From: Streptomyces bathyalis
GTDB lineage: Bacteria; Actinomycetota; Actinomycetes; Streptomycetales; Streptomycetaceae
Length of the DNA stretch: 64,000 bases
Assembly: GCF_015910445.1 (NCBI RefSeq)
Contig: NZ_CP048882.1
Span: forward strand, 496,001 to 560,000
Reading direction: 5' to 3'
Part shown: one piece after another, positions 1 through 12,189 of the stretch
Layout of the letters: every line of letters begins with the position of its first letter
Numbering within the stretch: position 1 is the stretch's first letter
The notes under the pieces: model-generated
The model's input: only the letters and a program-made list of their open reading frames with translations
Told to the model about the DNA's origin: nothing
The model's database searches: none
Made by a program: the position numbers and the translations under genes

Positions 1-156
1 CAGGCCGACCACAAGTACTCGGTCGACGCCTGCATGGGCGCGAAGCCGGCCTCCCTGTACTGGCCGGTCCAGCTCGTCGAGACCGGCTTCGTTCTCCTGC
101 TCGCAGCGCTCGTCGCGGCAGCTGCCTTCTGGCTGCTGCGCCGCCGCACGCCCTGA
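1..156 (+). CDS. C-terminal end of a membrane-anchored protein (5' end outside window)
   Basis: Frame 1 is open from the first base and ends at a TGA at 154-156, giving the last 51 residues of a protein. The visible part is a short soluble stretch followed by one hydrophobic helix rich in Leu and Ala (about residues 25-46 of the fragment) and a closing cluster of three arginines. That is the pattern of a C-terminal single-pass anchor with the positive end in the cytoplasm. No enzymatic motif is visible, so no function is proposed. It could be the tail of a secreted, anchored or multi-pass membrane protein. Confidence 0.55.
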   Translation, partial: QADHKYSVDACMGAKPASLYWPVQLVETGFVLLLAALVAAAAFWLLRRRTP

Positions 157-315
157 TCCCGGCGCCGCGTCGCCGCCGCCCCGCAGTTTCGGGGACGGCG
201 GCGGAGTTTGGCGCGACCCGGTGCGGTGAGGCTCGCGCGCCCATCCGGCGCCGCACCGACCACCGGCCTCACCGCCCACGCGGGCCCGAACACACCACGA
301 CCGAACGAGGGGACC

Positions 316-1752
316 ATGACAGCGACGAAGGTGACGGACCGCGCCGTGCCCGCGGCCGGGAAAGCCCGTTGGAGGCGGGACGCCCGAGTGTGGGAGCCGC
401 TGGGCCTGGCGCTGTGCGGGGCGATGGCCCTTGCTCTTGCCCTCTCCTCTCCCCTGTTGGTTCCGCAGCAGATATGGGGCATCTGCGCCGCGTTCGCCTA
501 CACGGCCGCCGCGCTGGCAGCGGTGGGAGCACGCGCACGCTGGGCACCCTCCACCGCCGTCATCGCCACCGCCGGGGCCGTCGCGTTGCCGTTCGTCGTC
601 CTGGTCGTGCTGGGGAAGGCGCAGATGGAAGTCGGTGTCATCGAGAGGGCCGGCGACCTGCTCCTGTCCACGGGCAATCCGTATGTCGAGGACCCCGGCC
701 GGGTCAGCGACTTCAACCCCTATCTGCCCGGCATGGCGCTGTTCGGCCTGCCGAGCGCGCTGTTCGGCGAAGTGCCGGGCGCGGGAATTGTCGCCGGCCC
801 GCGCTGGTGGCTCGCCGCGTGCTTCCTCGCGACGATGGTGGCCGCAGCCCGTGTGGCGGGACTCGGCAGGCGGACGCGTCCGGCGGTGGCGCTGGTGGGC
901 GCCTTCCCGGCTGTCGCACTGCCGCTGGCCATCGGTGGCGTGGACCCGCCGGTGGTGGGGCTGATGTGTCTGGGTCTGGCCTACGCGGGCCGGGGGGACG
1001 GGGGTCGCGCCGGCGTCGCCCTGGGGCTGGCCGCCGCGCTGAAGTGGACAGCATGGCCGGCTCTGCCCGTGGTCTTCGCCCTGCTGATGACCCGAGGCCG
1101 AGGTAGGGCCGTACTGCGGTGCGCGGTGTCCGCGGCCGGCGTTCTCGCGCTGGTCTGCGCACCGGTGCTGGTGACCGGTCCGCGAGGGTGCGTACAGCAC
1201 GTCGTGCTCTATCCGCTGGGACTCGCGGATGTGCCGTCGTCGGCAGCGAGTCCGCTCCCGGGGCACCTGCTGGCCACTCATGTCCCGCACGGCAACGCCC
1301 TCACGCTGACGGCTCTCACCGTAAGTGCCGCCCTGATGGCCGCGTCGCTGGTGCTGCGCCCGCCTCGCAGTGCTTCGGCCGCCGCCGACCGGATCGCGCT
1401 GGGTCTGACACTGGCCATGATGCTCGCACCGGCGACCAGAAGCGGTTACGTCATCTACCCCCTCCTCCTCTTCGCCTGGTTCCGCATCACGGCCCGGACC
1501 ACCGACGAGGGAGTAACCGCCTCCGCACGGGTCGCGGCGGCTTGCCGGTACGGACGGCTGCACTCCCTCAGTGGGAGGCGGGGAGCGATTCGCCCGCTCT
1601 GCCGCCGTGCCCTGAGGGCTGCGTGCCGTCACCCTCGGTCGGGACGTAACGGGGGCCCGGCCGTATGCGGATGCGCCGATCATCGGCCTTCGGCGTCAGG
1701 GGCTTCCTGCACTGCGACTTCCCCGGTGCGTGCCGGCCGCCGCCGTCGCTGA
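316..1752 (+). CDS. Polytopic membrane protein, GT87/DUF2029-type glycosyltransferase-like
   Basis: The frame is open upstream from 208, but the ATG at 316 is preceded by a good GAGGGG ribosome site and is the likely start (478 aa). The protein has many hydrophobic helices. A loop between helices contains the sequence GNPYVEDPGRVSDFNPYLPG, typical of the acceptor/donor loop of polyprenyl-phosphate-dependent (GT-C, GT87) mannosyltransferases of actinobacteria, which add sugars on the outer face of the membrane. The last ~90 residues, after LLLFAWFRI, are Arg/Cys/Ser-rich and have no membrane character, so the original stop may have been lost by a frameshift near 1500. The specific sugar and acceptor cannot be told from sequence. 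Confidence 0.7.
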   Translation: MTATKVTDRAVPAAGKARWRRDARVWEPLGLALCGAMALALALSSPLLVPQQIWGICAAFAYTAAALAAVGARARWAPSTAVIATAGAVALPFVVLVVLGKAQMEVGVIERAGDLLLSTGNPYVEDPGRVSDFNPYLPGMALFGLPSALFGEVPGAGIVAGPRWWLAACFLATMVAAARVAGLGRRTRPAVALVGAFPAVALPLAIGGVDPPVVGLMCLGLAYAGRGDGGRAGVALGLAAALKWTAWPALPVVFALLMTRGRGRAVLRCAVSAAGVLALVCAPVLVTGPRGCVQHVVLYPLGLADVPSSAASPLPGHLLATHVPHGNALTLTALTVSAALMAASLVLRPPRSASAAADRIALGLTLAMMLAPATRSGYVIYPLLLFAWFRITARTTDEGVTASARVAAACRYGRLHSLSGRRGAIRPLCRRALRAACRHPRSGRNGGPAVCGCADHRPSASGASCTATSPVRAGRRRR

Positions 1753-1832
1753 TGTCGAGTGCGGCGGGTCCCGGGACAGCGGCGCGTGGATCGGCAGGAC
1801 GTCCTGTCGGTGCCTCTGGGCATGCTGACCTC

Positions 1833-2078
1833 ATGACCTACACGCATCCGAGACGGCCGTGTCCGGTCTGCCGCCGCCTCATCTCGACGCCGGCCGGGAA
1901 ATTCGCCCGGCACGACCCTCCGGACCGCGGTGGCGTCCGCGCATTTCTCGTCTCGTGCACCGGCAGCCTCCGCGACGCGCCGCCGGGCGGAGAGCAGCCG
2001 CTGCTGCCGCCGTTCGAGGACGGCGACAGGAGCGACGACGGCATGGTGCAGGAGGAGCTGTTCCCCGAGGACCGGTGA
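1833..2078 (+). CDS. Small CxxC-containing hypothetical protein (81 aa)
   Basis: An ATG at 1833 opens an 81-residue frame beginning MTYTHPRRPCPVCRRL. It has a single CPVC knuckle near the N-terminus, a short basic stretch and an acidic C-terminus (EDGDRSDDGMVQEELFPEDR). This looks like one of the many small zinc-knuckle-type hypothetical proteins of Streptomyces. One CxxC pair alone cannot build a full zinc site, so metal binding is only a possibility. The frame continues open upstream to 1665, but that part is low-complexity and unlike a protein. No function is proposed. Confidence 0.45.
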   Translation: MTYTHPRRPCPVCRRLISTPAGKFARHDPPDRGGVRAFLVSCTGSLRDAPPGGEQPLLPPFEDGDRSDDGMVQEELFPEDR

Positions 2079-2172
2079 CCGGCGCGCCCGGACACCCGGA
2101 CGCCCGGGGCAACCCGACCGGATCCGGTCCGGGCTCAACTGCCCGGCGGCGTGACCGCGATGAGAGACCGGA

Positions 2173-3225
2173 TCAGTCGGCGGTGAACGAGTGGACCGTG
2201 CGGGAACGGAGGATCTCGCCGGGGCGCAGCACCGTGGTGGGGAAGCCCGGCCGGTTCGGGGAGTCGGGGAAGTGCTGCGTCTCCAGGCAGAGGCCGTCGC
2301 CCTGCCGGTAGATCGTCCCGGAGCTGCCGGTCAGCGTGCCGTCCAGGAAGTTGCCGCTGTAGAACTGCACGCCGGGTTCGGTCGTGGCGATGTGCATCGT
2401 GCGGCCGGACTCCGGGTCGTGGAGCGTCGCTGCCCACTCCGGTTCCGCCATCACGCCCTTGTCGAGGACGAAGTTGTGGTCGTAGCCCTGGGCGTGCAGG
2501 AGCTGCGGGTGCGCCACCCGCACGTCGCGTCCGATCTGCTTGCCGGCACGGAAGTCGAACGGCGTGCCCTCGACCTCCGCCAACTCGCCGGTCGGGATGA
2601 GCGTCGCATCGACAGGCGTGTAGCGGGCGGCGGCGACCTCCAGCACGTGGTCACGCGCGCTGCCTGCGCCCTCCCCGGCGAGGTTGAAATACGTGTGGCT
2701 GGTCAGGTTGACGACCGTGGGTGCGTCCGTCGCCGCCTCGTAGGCGATGCCGAACCTGCCGTCGGAATCGAGCGTGTAAGCGACCTGGACCTGCAGCCTG
2801 CCCGGATAACCGGCCTCGCCGGCCGGGCTGACATGGCGCAACAGCAGGCCTGCGTCCCCTTCTTCCTCATACGGTTCCACCGTCCACATCTGCTTGTCGA
2901 AGCCCTGGTCACCGCCGTGCAGGCTGTTCGGGCCGTCGTTGACCGGGAGGCGGTACGGCGAGCCGTCGAGGGTGAACGTGCCGCCTGCGATGCGGTTTCC
3001 ATAGCGGCCGATGAGCGCGCCGAAGTAGGGGCTGCTGTCGACGTACGACGCGAGGTCGCCGAAGCCCAGTGCCACGTTGGCCTGCCGGCCGTGCCGGTCC
3101 GGCACTTCGAGCGACTGGACGACACCGCCGTAGGACAGCACCCGCAACCGGGTGCCGCCCCGGTCCATGGTCCACCAGTCGACACGGGTGCCGTCGGGCA
3201 GCGTGCCGAAGTCCTCTTTCTCCAC
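2173..3225 (-). CDS. galM: Aldose 1-epimerase (mutarotase)
   Basis: A 350-residue protein with GalM-family landmarks in order: NRIAGG near residue 92, the substrate-pocket SLHGG near 122, SHTYFNLAGEG with the catalytic-type His near 180, and a YDHNFVLD motif near 250. GalM interconverts alpha and beta anomers of glucose and galactose so they can enter the Leloir pathway. Length and motif order fit the family. It starts with GTG. The next gene on this strand, an alpha/beta hydrolase, lies upstream at 3289, 63 bp away, so both may be co-transcribed. No signal peptide is apparent, so it is expected to be cytoplasmic. Confidence 0.92.
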   Translation of the reverse strand: MEKEDFGTLPDGTRVDWWTMDRGGTRLRVLSYGGVVQSLEVPDRHGRQANVALGFGDLASYVDSSPYFGALIGRYGNRIAGGTFTLDGSPYRLPVNDGPNSLHGGDQGFDKQMWTVEPYEEEGDAGLLLRHVSPAGEAGYPGRLQVQVAYTLDSDGRFGIAYEAATDAPTVVNLTSHTYFNLAGEGAGSARDHVLEVAAARYTPVDATLIPTGELAEVEGTPFDFRAGKQIGRDVRVAHPQLLHAQGYDHNFVLDKGVMAEPEWAATLHDPESGRTMHIATTEPGVQFYSGNFLDGTLTGSSGTIYRQGDGLCLETQHFPDSPNRPGFPTTVLRPGEILRSRTVHSFTAD

Positions 3226-3288
3226 GGTGTGGCCTGCCCCTTTCGCCGTTCGTGCTTTCCTTCCGTACCGCGCTCTCGCCCCTTCGGG

Positions 3289-4068
3289 TCAGCTCAAGCG
3301 CTCGACGCGCGCGAGCCACTCGGTGAGGAGGGCGCGCAGGAGTTCCGGTTGCTCGTGAGGCAGGGCGTGGCCCGCGTCGTCGAGCACGGCGAGTGAGGCG
3401 TGCGGGTAGTGGCCGACGAGGTCGGTGGCGGCGGCGTACCCGACCGTCGAGTCCAGCCGTCCCGCCACGACCACTGTCGGACCGGCGAAGGCCGGCGCGT
3501 GATCAGGAGTGAGCGCCCACCGTTCGCCGATCCGCTCGAGCGCCGCCTCATCGACGAGCGCGGCGGCCGGGGCGACGTGACGTTCGTACCGTTCGAGCAT
3601 CTCCGGGGTTTGGATGACGAAGTAGCCCCGGAAGACGTCGTCACCGAGCTCACCCGATCCGGCGACGACGCGGTGCTCCGGCACGTCGCGCAGTCCGGGC
3701 AGCAACGGACAGACGAGCGCCAGACCAGCGACCTGCGCCGGACGTCTCTCGGCCATCGCCTGCGCGTAGTACGCGCCCGCCGAGTGCCCGACGAGGAGGT
3801 AGGCGGTCCCGCCCATGACCTCGTCGGCGAAACCGAGCAGCGTGTCGAGGACGTCGTCGGCGCTGCGCAGTGTCTCGGGAGCGCTGGTCCGGCCCATTCC
3901 GGGGAGGTCAGGGTAGATCCGCCGCATCCCCGCGATGCCGTCGAAACCCGACTCGAAGCAAGCCTCGGCCTCGCGGTGGTCGACCCCGGCGCCGTGGAGC
4001 ACCAGCACGGGTCGACCGGTGCCGTACTCCACGTAATGGACCGCCACCTGGCCCACTCGGATCTCCAT
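3289..4068 (-). CDS. Alpha/beta hydrolase
   Basis: A 259-residue protein with a complete alpha/beta-hydrolase triad: oxyanion HGAG at residues 25-28, nucleophile elbow GHSAG with Ser96, an acid in GRLDS (Asp206) and a His in DDAGH (His234). The fold family includes esterases, lactonases and C-C hydrolases, and nothing here narrows the substrate. The ATG at 4068 is the natural start, with no longer convincing N-terminus. It is followed 63 bp later by galM on the same strand. Upstream is a hairpin terminator closing the PHP-domain gene, so transcription of this pair should begin in 4069-4185. Confidence 0.8.
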   Translation of the reverse strand: MEIRVGQVAVHYVEYGTGRPVLVLHGAGVDHREAEACFESGFDGIAGMRRIYPDLPGMGRTSAPETLRSADDVLDTLLGFADEVMGGTAYLLVGHSAGAYYAQAMAERRPAQVAGLALVCPLLPGLRDVPEHRVVAGSGELGDDVFRGYFVIQTPEMLERYERHVAPAAALVDEAALERIGERWALTPDHAPAFAGPTVVVAGRLDSTVGYAAATDLVGHYPHASLAVLDDAGHALPHEQPELLRALLTEWLARVERLS

Positions 4069-4185
4069 CCCCGCAAGCTATCGCAGGGGGCGTGACGACA
4101 GCGCTGCCGCAACGGGACCGTCCGCGCACGGAGCATCCTGCCGAACTCGTCCGGCCCGCGCGGATTGCCGACTCCCCACGTCCCC

Positions 4186-4219
4186 AGGGTGGTTGGCCCA
4201 GCCGAAGGCCAACCACCCT
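4186..4219 (-). terminator. Hairpin terminator downstream of the PHP-domain gene
   Basis: A perfect 13-bp inverted repeat (AGGGTGGTTGGCC at 4186-4198, its complement at 4207-4219) with an 8-nt loop lies 16 bp beyond the stop codon of the PHP gene. There is no U-tract, as is usual for Streptomyces terminators. Confidence 0.75.
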
Positions 4220-4234
4220 GTGGTGCGGAGGGAG

Positions 4235-5482
4235 TTACGCCTGGAGCCACCACGGGCTGGAGTACGCCACGCCCCAGTCGTTGCACGGGTGGTCGGCGGG
4301 GCCCGGCGAGGGGTTGGCTTGGCTCGGGTCGGAGATGCGCAGGACGATCCAGTTGCCGTCGTCCGCGTTGAGGGGGACGGTGAACTTCGTCAGCTGGTTG
4401 GACTGGGTCTCGATGACGTCCGCGACGGCCGGCGCGTCCGAACCGGGGCGCAGGACCTGGACGTTGAGGGGCTTGCCCTCCCACTCGGGGCCGCGGTCGA
4501 GGTCGACGGTGAACTGGACGTCGCCGGACGTCACGCCGAGGGTGCCGCCCATCTGGACTCCGTTGGCCACCGCGTCAAGTCGCAGGCCGGACACGCGCGT
4601 TGCGAAGAACCGGCGGGCCCGCATCGCCTCGAAGACGCCCGCGCGGGTGTTCTCGGTGACCCACAGCCCGCTGCGTCCCTTGCCCTCGGGGAAGCCCCAG
4701 TTGGTGCCGTGCTCGTCGGTGACGCCCGTCAGGCCGGTGCGCCAGCCGGCGTTGAGGCACGCGACGAGGGGTGAGCGGCCCTTGTCGGACCAGCCGTCGA
4801 AGATGTAGTCGTCGCCCCGGTTGAACATCTCCAGGCCGACCATCTTCTCCAACACCCCTGCGGAGAAGCTGAAGTTGTCGAACATCTGGGCCTCGCGCCC
4901 CGGGTGGTTGAAGCTGGCGACGGCGTCGCGGCTCTGCAGCCAGCTGTAGAGCGAGTCCGGGCTGCCGGCGCCGCCGAGGTCGACCCATTCGTCGGTGAAC
5001 CAGACGTTGGCGTGGCCCTGAAGCGGGTGGGACCACTCGAAGCCGCGGATGGCGGTGTAGGCCCCGGGGTCGTTGGCGGCATCGGCCAGCTGGCCCGTGC
5101 GGTCCCATTCCTCGGAGCTGAGGCCCTCGACGGACAGCAGGGTGGCGTGGTCGGTGAGGGCGGCGACGTCCAGCCCCGCGTCACGCAGCGAGGCGAAGGC
5201 GAGCTCGGGGTCGCCGTCGCCGTCCGACATGGCGGTGTGGTTGTGCATGTCGGCGTGGACGAGGGTGGTGCCCTGGGTGAGGCGGGAGGCTCTGGCCGCT
5301 CCGGTGCGCTTGACCGGTATGTCGGACGATCTGGCGGTCCGGGTGCTGGCCGCACTCGCGGCCCCCGGCGCCGAGGCGAGAATGAGGAGGCCGCTCGCAC
5401 CGGCGAGCATTGCCCGTCTGCTGGGCGTGCGGTGGTGACCGTGGTCGTGACCGTGGCTGTGTTGGTGGTCGTGTGTCGTCAT
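4235..5482 (-). CDS. Exported PHP-domain / CehA-McbA-type metallohydrolase
   Basis: Taking the ATG at 5482 (415 aa), the protein opens with a His-rich segment (MTTHDHQHSHGHDHGHH), then SRRAMLAGAS and a hydrophobic Ala-rich stretch ending AASA: a Tat-like signal peptide with Arg22-Arg23. The mature part begins near 75 with VHADMHNHTAMSDGDG, a PHP metal site (His80, His82), and later has TDHATLL and FNHPGREA. The C-terminal ~90 residues look like a beta-sandwich. PHP proteins hydrolyse phosphoesters using two or three metals. An exported copy suggests phosphate scavenging or carbohydrate-ester cleavage, but the substrate is unknown. The N-terminal His run may help metal loading (inference). Confidence 0.78.
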   Translation of the reverse strand: MTTHDHQHSHGHDHGHHRTPSRRAMLAGASGLLILASAPGAASAASTRTARSSDIPVKRTGAARASRLTQGTTLVHADMHNHTAMSDGDGDPELAFASLRDAGLDVAALTDHATLLSVEGLSSEEWDRTGQLADAANDPGAYTAIRGFEWSHPLQGHANVWFTDEWVDLGGAGSPDSLYSWLQSRDAVASFNHPGREAQMFDNFSFSAGVLEKMVGLEMFNRGDDYIFDGWSDKGRSPLVACLNAGWRTGLTGVTDEHGTNWGFPEGKGRSGLWVTENTRAGVFEAMRARRFFATRVSGLRLDAVANGVQMGGTLGVTSGDVQFTVDLDRGPEWEGKPLNVQVLRPGSDAPAVADVIETQSNQLTKFTVPLNADDGNWIVLRISDPSQANPSPGPADHPCNDWGVAYSSPWWLQA

Positions 5483-5722
5483 GCGGGGTATTTCAGCGCA
5501 GCGCGGCCTACTCGTCAGTACCCCGCGCACGACGGATGGTTGAACTCTTCCCCTTCGGAGCAAATCCGCGACCGCGTTCCCAACTGCAACCAGGAAAGCG
5601 GAAGTTGACCTTCATGTCGCACTGGGGTCGGAAGCTCCGCTGCGTCTCCCATCACCGGCCCGTACGAATGAACCGATTCCCGCCGTAGGCTGAAAGTCGC
5701 GCGCGAAGGACAGGAGGCTGAG

Positions 5723-6409
5723 GTGGCCGAGGCGACGCTGACCGAGACGACCGTGGCCGAGGTGATGGCCGAGCTGGCCGAACTCGAGGACCCGAAGATA
5801 CGCGAGGTGAACGAGAGACACGGTGACGATCACGGTGTGAACCTCACCAAGCTCCGCGCTCTCGCCAAGCGGCTGAAGACGCAGCAGGAACTCGCGTGCC
5901 GTCTCTGGGAGACGGGCGACACCGCCGCGAGACTGGTGGCGATCCTGATCTGCCGCCCGAAGGCATTCGAGCGTGACGAGCTGGACGTCATGTTGCGCGA
6001 GGCGCGACGGCCCAAGGTGCACGACTGGCTCGTGAACTATGTGGTGAAGAAGAACCCGCACTCCGAAGAGCTGCGCCAGACCTGGTACGCCGATCCGGAT
6101 CCGGTGGTCGCGAGTGCCGGCTGGGCGCTGACCACCGAACGCGTGACGAAGAAGCCCGAGGTACTCGACCTCGCGGGACTGCTCGACGTCATCGAGGCGG
6201 ACATGAAGGACGCCCCGGATCGCCTGCAGTGGGCGATGAATCACTGCCTTGCCCAGATCGGGATCGACCACGCCGAGCACCGCGCTCGTGCGATGGACAT
6301 CGGTGAGCGCCTGGAGGTGCTCAAGGACTATCCGACTCCCCGGGGTTGCACGTCACCGTTCGCGCCCATCTGGATCACCGAGATCGTGCGCCGACAGAAC
6401 GAGAAGTAG
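5723..6409 (+). CDS. AlkD-like DNA alkylation repair protein
   Basis: A 228-residue all-helical protein with ALK/HEAT-like repeats: a leading helix with KIREVNERHG, then RALAKRLK, then VHDWLVNYVVKKN, then DPDPVVASAGWALTTERV. This is the family of DNA alkylation repair enzymes that excise N3- and N7-alkylated bases. Start GTG 5723 is set by AGGAGG at 5712-5717. It is transcribed divergently from the PHP gene across a 240-bp gap and ends at a strong hairpin. Whether the catalytic Asp/Trp pair of true AlkD is intact cannot be decided by eye; some relatives bind DNA without glycosylase activity. Confidence 0.75.
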   Translation: MAEATLTETTVAEVMAELAELEDPKIREVNERHGDDHGVNLTKLRALAKRLKTQQELACRLWETGDTAARLVAILICRPKAFERDELDVMLREARRPKVHDWLVNYVVKKNPHSEELRQTWYADPDPVVASAGWALTTERVTKKPEVLDLAGLLDVIEADMKDAPDRLQWAMNHCLAQIGIDHAEHRARAMDIGERLEVLKDYPTPRGCTSPFAPIWITEIVRRQNEK

Positions 6410-6473
6410 GAGGGTTCGCGCGCACGCTCGTGCCGGAACTCCCTCAGAACCCCGCCGTCCCGAAGTCACGTCG

Positions 6474-6514
6474 AAGCCCGCCGGCTGAGAGCGAATCTCC
6501 AAGCCGGCGGGCTT
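6474..6514 (+). terminator. Hairpin terminator after the AlkD-like gene
   Basis: A perfect 13-bp stem (AAGCCCGCCGGCT at 6474-6486, complement at 6502-6514) with a 15-nt loop, followed by a short T-rich stretch. It separates the repair gene from the glycosyltransferase promoter. Confidence 0.8.
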
Positions 6515-6613
6515 TCGGCTTTCTCGTGGAATGGCTGGCGTCCCCCCGCCGTCTGCGGCGTGCCGCCGCTCCGCGAAGAAGTTGCCCGTCCGCTGTGGGG
6601 CGACAAAGCGAAA

Positions 6614-6639
6614 GGCAAGGAGGTCGTCCGCTCCTTGCC
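6614..6639. promoter_or_regulatory. Perfect 9-bp inverted repeat upstream of the glycosyltransferase
   Basis: GGCAAGGAG at 6614-6622 and CTCCTTGCC at 6631-6639 form a perfect inverted repeat with an 8-nt spacer. A TATAGC hexamer follows at 6650-6655 and could be a -10 box. The repeat shares the GCAAG/CTTGC core with the 19-bp element at 6663. It could be an operator or a second terminator. Confidence 0.45.
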
Positions 6640-6662
6640 ACTCTCAACGTATAGCGCACGGG

Positions 6663-6681
6663 GGGCCTTGCGGCAAGACCC
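6663..6681. promoter_or_regulatory. 19-bp inverted repeat resembling the rifamycin-associated element (RAE)
   Basis: GGGCCTTGCGGCAAGACCC is a 19-bp imperfect inverted repeat centred on CTTG-CGG-CAAG, 60 bp upstream of the glycosyltransferase start. As I recall it, the RAE found upstream of rifamycin phosphotransferase, glycosyltransferase, monooxygenase and helR genes in Streptomyces has this length and the same central core, with only about two differences here. The RAE mediates rifamycin induction. The match is from memory and needs an alignment. Confidence 0.6.
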
Positions 6682-6740
6682 GGGGTGTGCCGCAGAATCA
6701 CCCGCCGAAGCCACAAACGGGCGGAAATGGGGGGTGCGAA

Positions 6741-7976
6741 GTGCGTGTGGTGTTGTCGACGTACGGGTCGCGAGGGGACGTCGAGCCGCTGGTGGGGCTG
6801 GCGGTGCGGTTGAGGGAACTCGGCGCGGAGGTGCGGGTGTGCGCCCCGCCCGACGAGGACTTCGCACAGCGGCTGGCCGGTGCCGGTGTGCCGCTGGTGC
6901 CCGTCGGTCCCTCGGCGCGCGCGCTGACGAAGGCTGCGCCGGCACCGTCATCTCTGCCCCAGCGTGCGGCCGAGTTGATCGCGAGCCAGTTCGACGTGCT
7001 CCCCTCGGCAATCGAGGACTGCGACGCGCTGGTGGCGACTGGCGTGATGCCGGCGGCGGCCGGCGCGCTGTCGGTGGCCGAGAAGCTGGGCATCCGCTCG
7101 GTGTCCGTCACCTTCCAGCAGCTCACCCTGCCCTCACCGCACCATCCGCCGCTCGCGTACCCGGGCCGGCCGTTCCCTCCGGACGTGACCGACAACCGCG
7201 TGCTGTGGGATCTGGACGCCCGGAGCATCAACGAGCTGTTCGGTGAGGCGCTCAATACGAACCGGGCGACGATCGGCCTGCCTCCGGTGGGCGACGTCCG
7301 CGGCTACGTCATCGGCGAACAGCCGTGGCTTGCGACGGATCCCGTCCTCGACCCGTGGCTGGAGCCGTCGGATCTCGGCACCGTACAGACCGGCGCGTGG
7401 ATCCTGCCGGACGAACGCCCGCTACCGGACGGGCTGTTGGCGTTCCTCGACGCGGGCGCGCCACCGGTGTACGTGGGCTTCGGCAGCATGCCCATGCACA
7501 CCGCGGCGGACGTGGCCCAGGTGGCAGTCGAAGCGGTCCGCGCGCAGGGCCGCCGCGCGGTCGTCCTCCAGGGCTGGGCCGACCTGGCACTGACCGACGA
7601 CCGGGACGACTGCTTCGTCGTCGGCGAGGTCAACCAGCAGGCACTCTTCCGCCGGGTGGCTGCCGTCGTGCACCACGGCGGCGCGGGCACCACGACGACA
7701 GCCGCACGGGCCGGCGCGCCACAGGTGGTGGTGCCGCAGGCAACCGACCAGCCGTACTGGGCGAGTCGTGTGACCCGGCTCGGAATCGGCGCGGCACACG
7801 ACGGCCCGGCTCCGACCGTCGAGTCCCTGTCGGCTGCGCTCAGAACGGCACTGACCCCCGAGACCCGCGCACGGGCGTCCGCCGTGGCCGGCACGGTCCG
7901 CACCGACGGAGCGGCGGTGGCCGCGAACCTGCTGCTCGACGCGATCAGCCAGGACAAGGCACCCGTCTCCGTGTGA
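6741..7976 (+). CDS. rgt: GT-B glycosyltransferase, probable rifamycin glycosyltransferase
   Basis: Start GTG 6741 (411 aa) follows a G-rich ribosome site and gives the family N-terminus MRVVLSTYGSRGDVEPLVGL. The C-terminal half carries the nucleotide-sugar motif HHGGAGTTTTAARAGAP (about residues 311-327) and VPQATDQPYWASRV. This is the actinobacterial antibiotic glycosyltransferase family that includes vancomycin-type enzymes and rifampin-inactivating Rgt. The RAE-like repeat 60 bp upstream and the helR-type gene downstream suggest it glycosylates and inactivates rifamycins, the sugar blocking the ansa hydroxyl that contacts RNA polymerase. Alternatives are another macrolactone or aglycone acceptor. 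Family is certain, substrate is inferred from context. Confidence 0.72.
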   Translation: MRVVLSTYGSRGDVEPLVGLAVRLRELGAEVRVCAPPDEDFAQRLAGAGVPLVPVGPSARALTKAAPAPSSLPQRAAELIASQFDVLPSAIEDCDALVATGVMPAAAGALSVAEKLGIRSVSVTFQQLTLPSPHHPPLAYPGRPFPPDVTDNRVLWDLDARSINELFGEALNTNRATIGLPPVGDVRGYVIGEQPWLATDPVLDPWLEPSDLGTVQTGAWILPDERPLPDGLLAFLDAGAPPVYVGFGSMPMHTAADVAQVAVEAVRAQGRRAVVLQGWADLALTDDRDDCFVVGEVNQQALFRRVAAVVHHGGAGTTTTAARAGAPQVVVPQATDQPYWASRVTRLGIGAAHDGPAPTVESLSAALRTALTPETRARASAVAGTVRTDGAAVAANLLLDAISQDKAPVSV

Positions 7977-8164
7977 ACCACGCGGCTCATCGAGCCCGGC
8001 CCCGCAACACCAGAACCCGCACGCCCTCGCGACCCGACCCGGCAACACCACGGAGCCGCACATCGGACGGGGCATCGCTCGTCGTGGAGACCGGGTTCGT
8101 CACGCCGGTCCCTGCGCTTGCTCCGCGCGGTGGCCGCGAGCGACCCCAGATCGGAACTGATGAG

Positions 8165-11781
<3,617 letters not shown>

Positions 11782-11785
<4 letters not shown>

Positions 11786-12189
11786 TCCGTGATGGTGGGG
11801 GGCTCGGTCAGGAACGGGCGCAGCTCGAGCCACTCATGGATCGGCTTCCCGTCCGCCCCCGGGGCGGCCGACAGCTCCCCGGCAAGCTCGACGGCGCGCT
11901 CATAGGTGTCCACGTCGATCACCATCCAGCCGGCGATGACGTCCTTGGTCTCGGCGAACGGTCCGTCGGTGACCGGCGGGCGCCCCTCTCCGTCGTAGCG
12001 GACCCATGTCCCCTCGGGGGCGAGCGCCTGACCGTCGACGAACTCCCCTGTCTTCTCCAGCCGGGCCGCGAAGTCGTTCATGTACTGGATGTGCGCCGAG
12101 ATCTCCTCCGGCTTCCACTGGTCCATGGGCACGTCGTTGACCGCCGCCGGTGCGCCGCGGTAGTGCTTGAGCAGCAGGTACTTGGACAT
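11782..12189 (-). CDS. YCII/DGPF-domain protein, partner of the ECF42 sigma factor
   Basis: Start ATG 12189 with GAGGAG just upstream gives 135 aa beginning MSKYLLLKHYRG. The diagnostic motif DGPFAETKD lies at residues 75-83, within a compact alpha/beta ferredoxin-like fold. DGPF proteins are almost always encoded next to ECF41/ECF42 sigma genes and are probably both target and partner of that regulon; their biochemical activity is unproven. The gene precedes the sigma gene and their ends overlap by four bases (GTGA), indicating translational coupling. Confidence 0.88.

Noticed and set aside
6663..6681. Reading the 19-bp repeat as a terminator of the AlkD-like gene
   Set aside because: A much better terminator already lies at 6474-6514, and this repeat has a mismatch, a 3-nt centre and a position just before the next gene.
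7325..8164. N-terminal extension of the HelR frame across the glycosyltransferase
   Set aside because: Arg/Gly-rich shadow sequence; HelR similarity begins at ATG 8165.
7977..8164. A second RAE directly upstream of helR
   Set aside because: No GGGG-CTTGC...GCAAG-type repeat is present in the 188-bp gap, so helR is more likely read through from the glycosyltransferase promoter.
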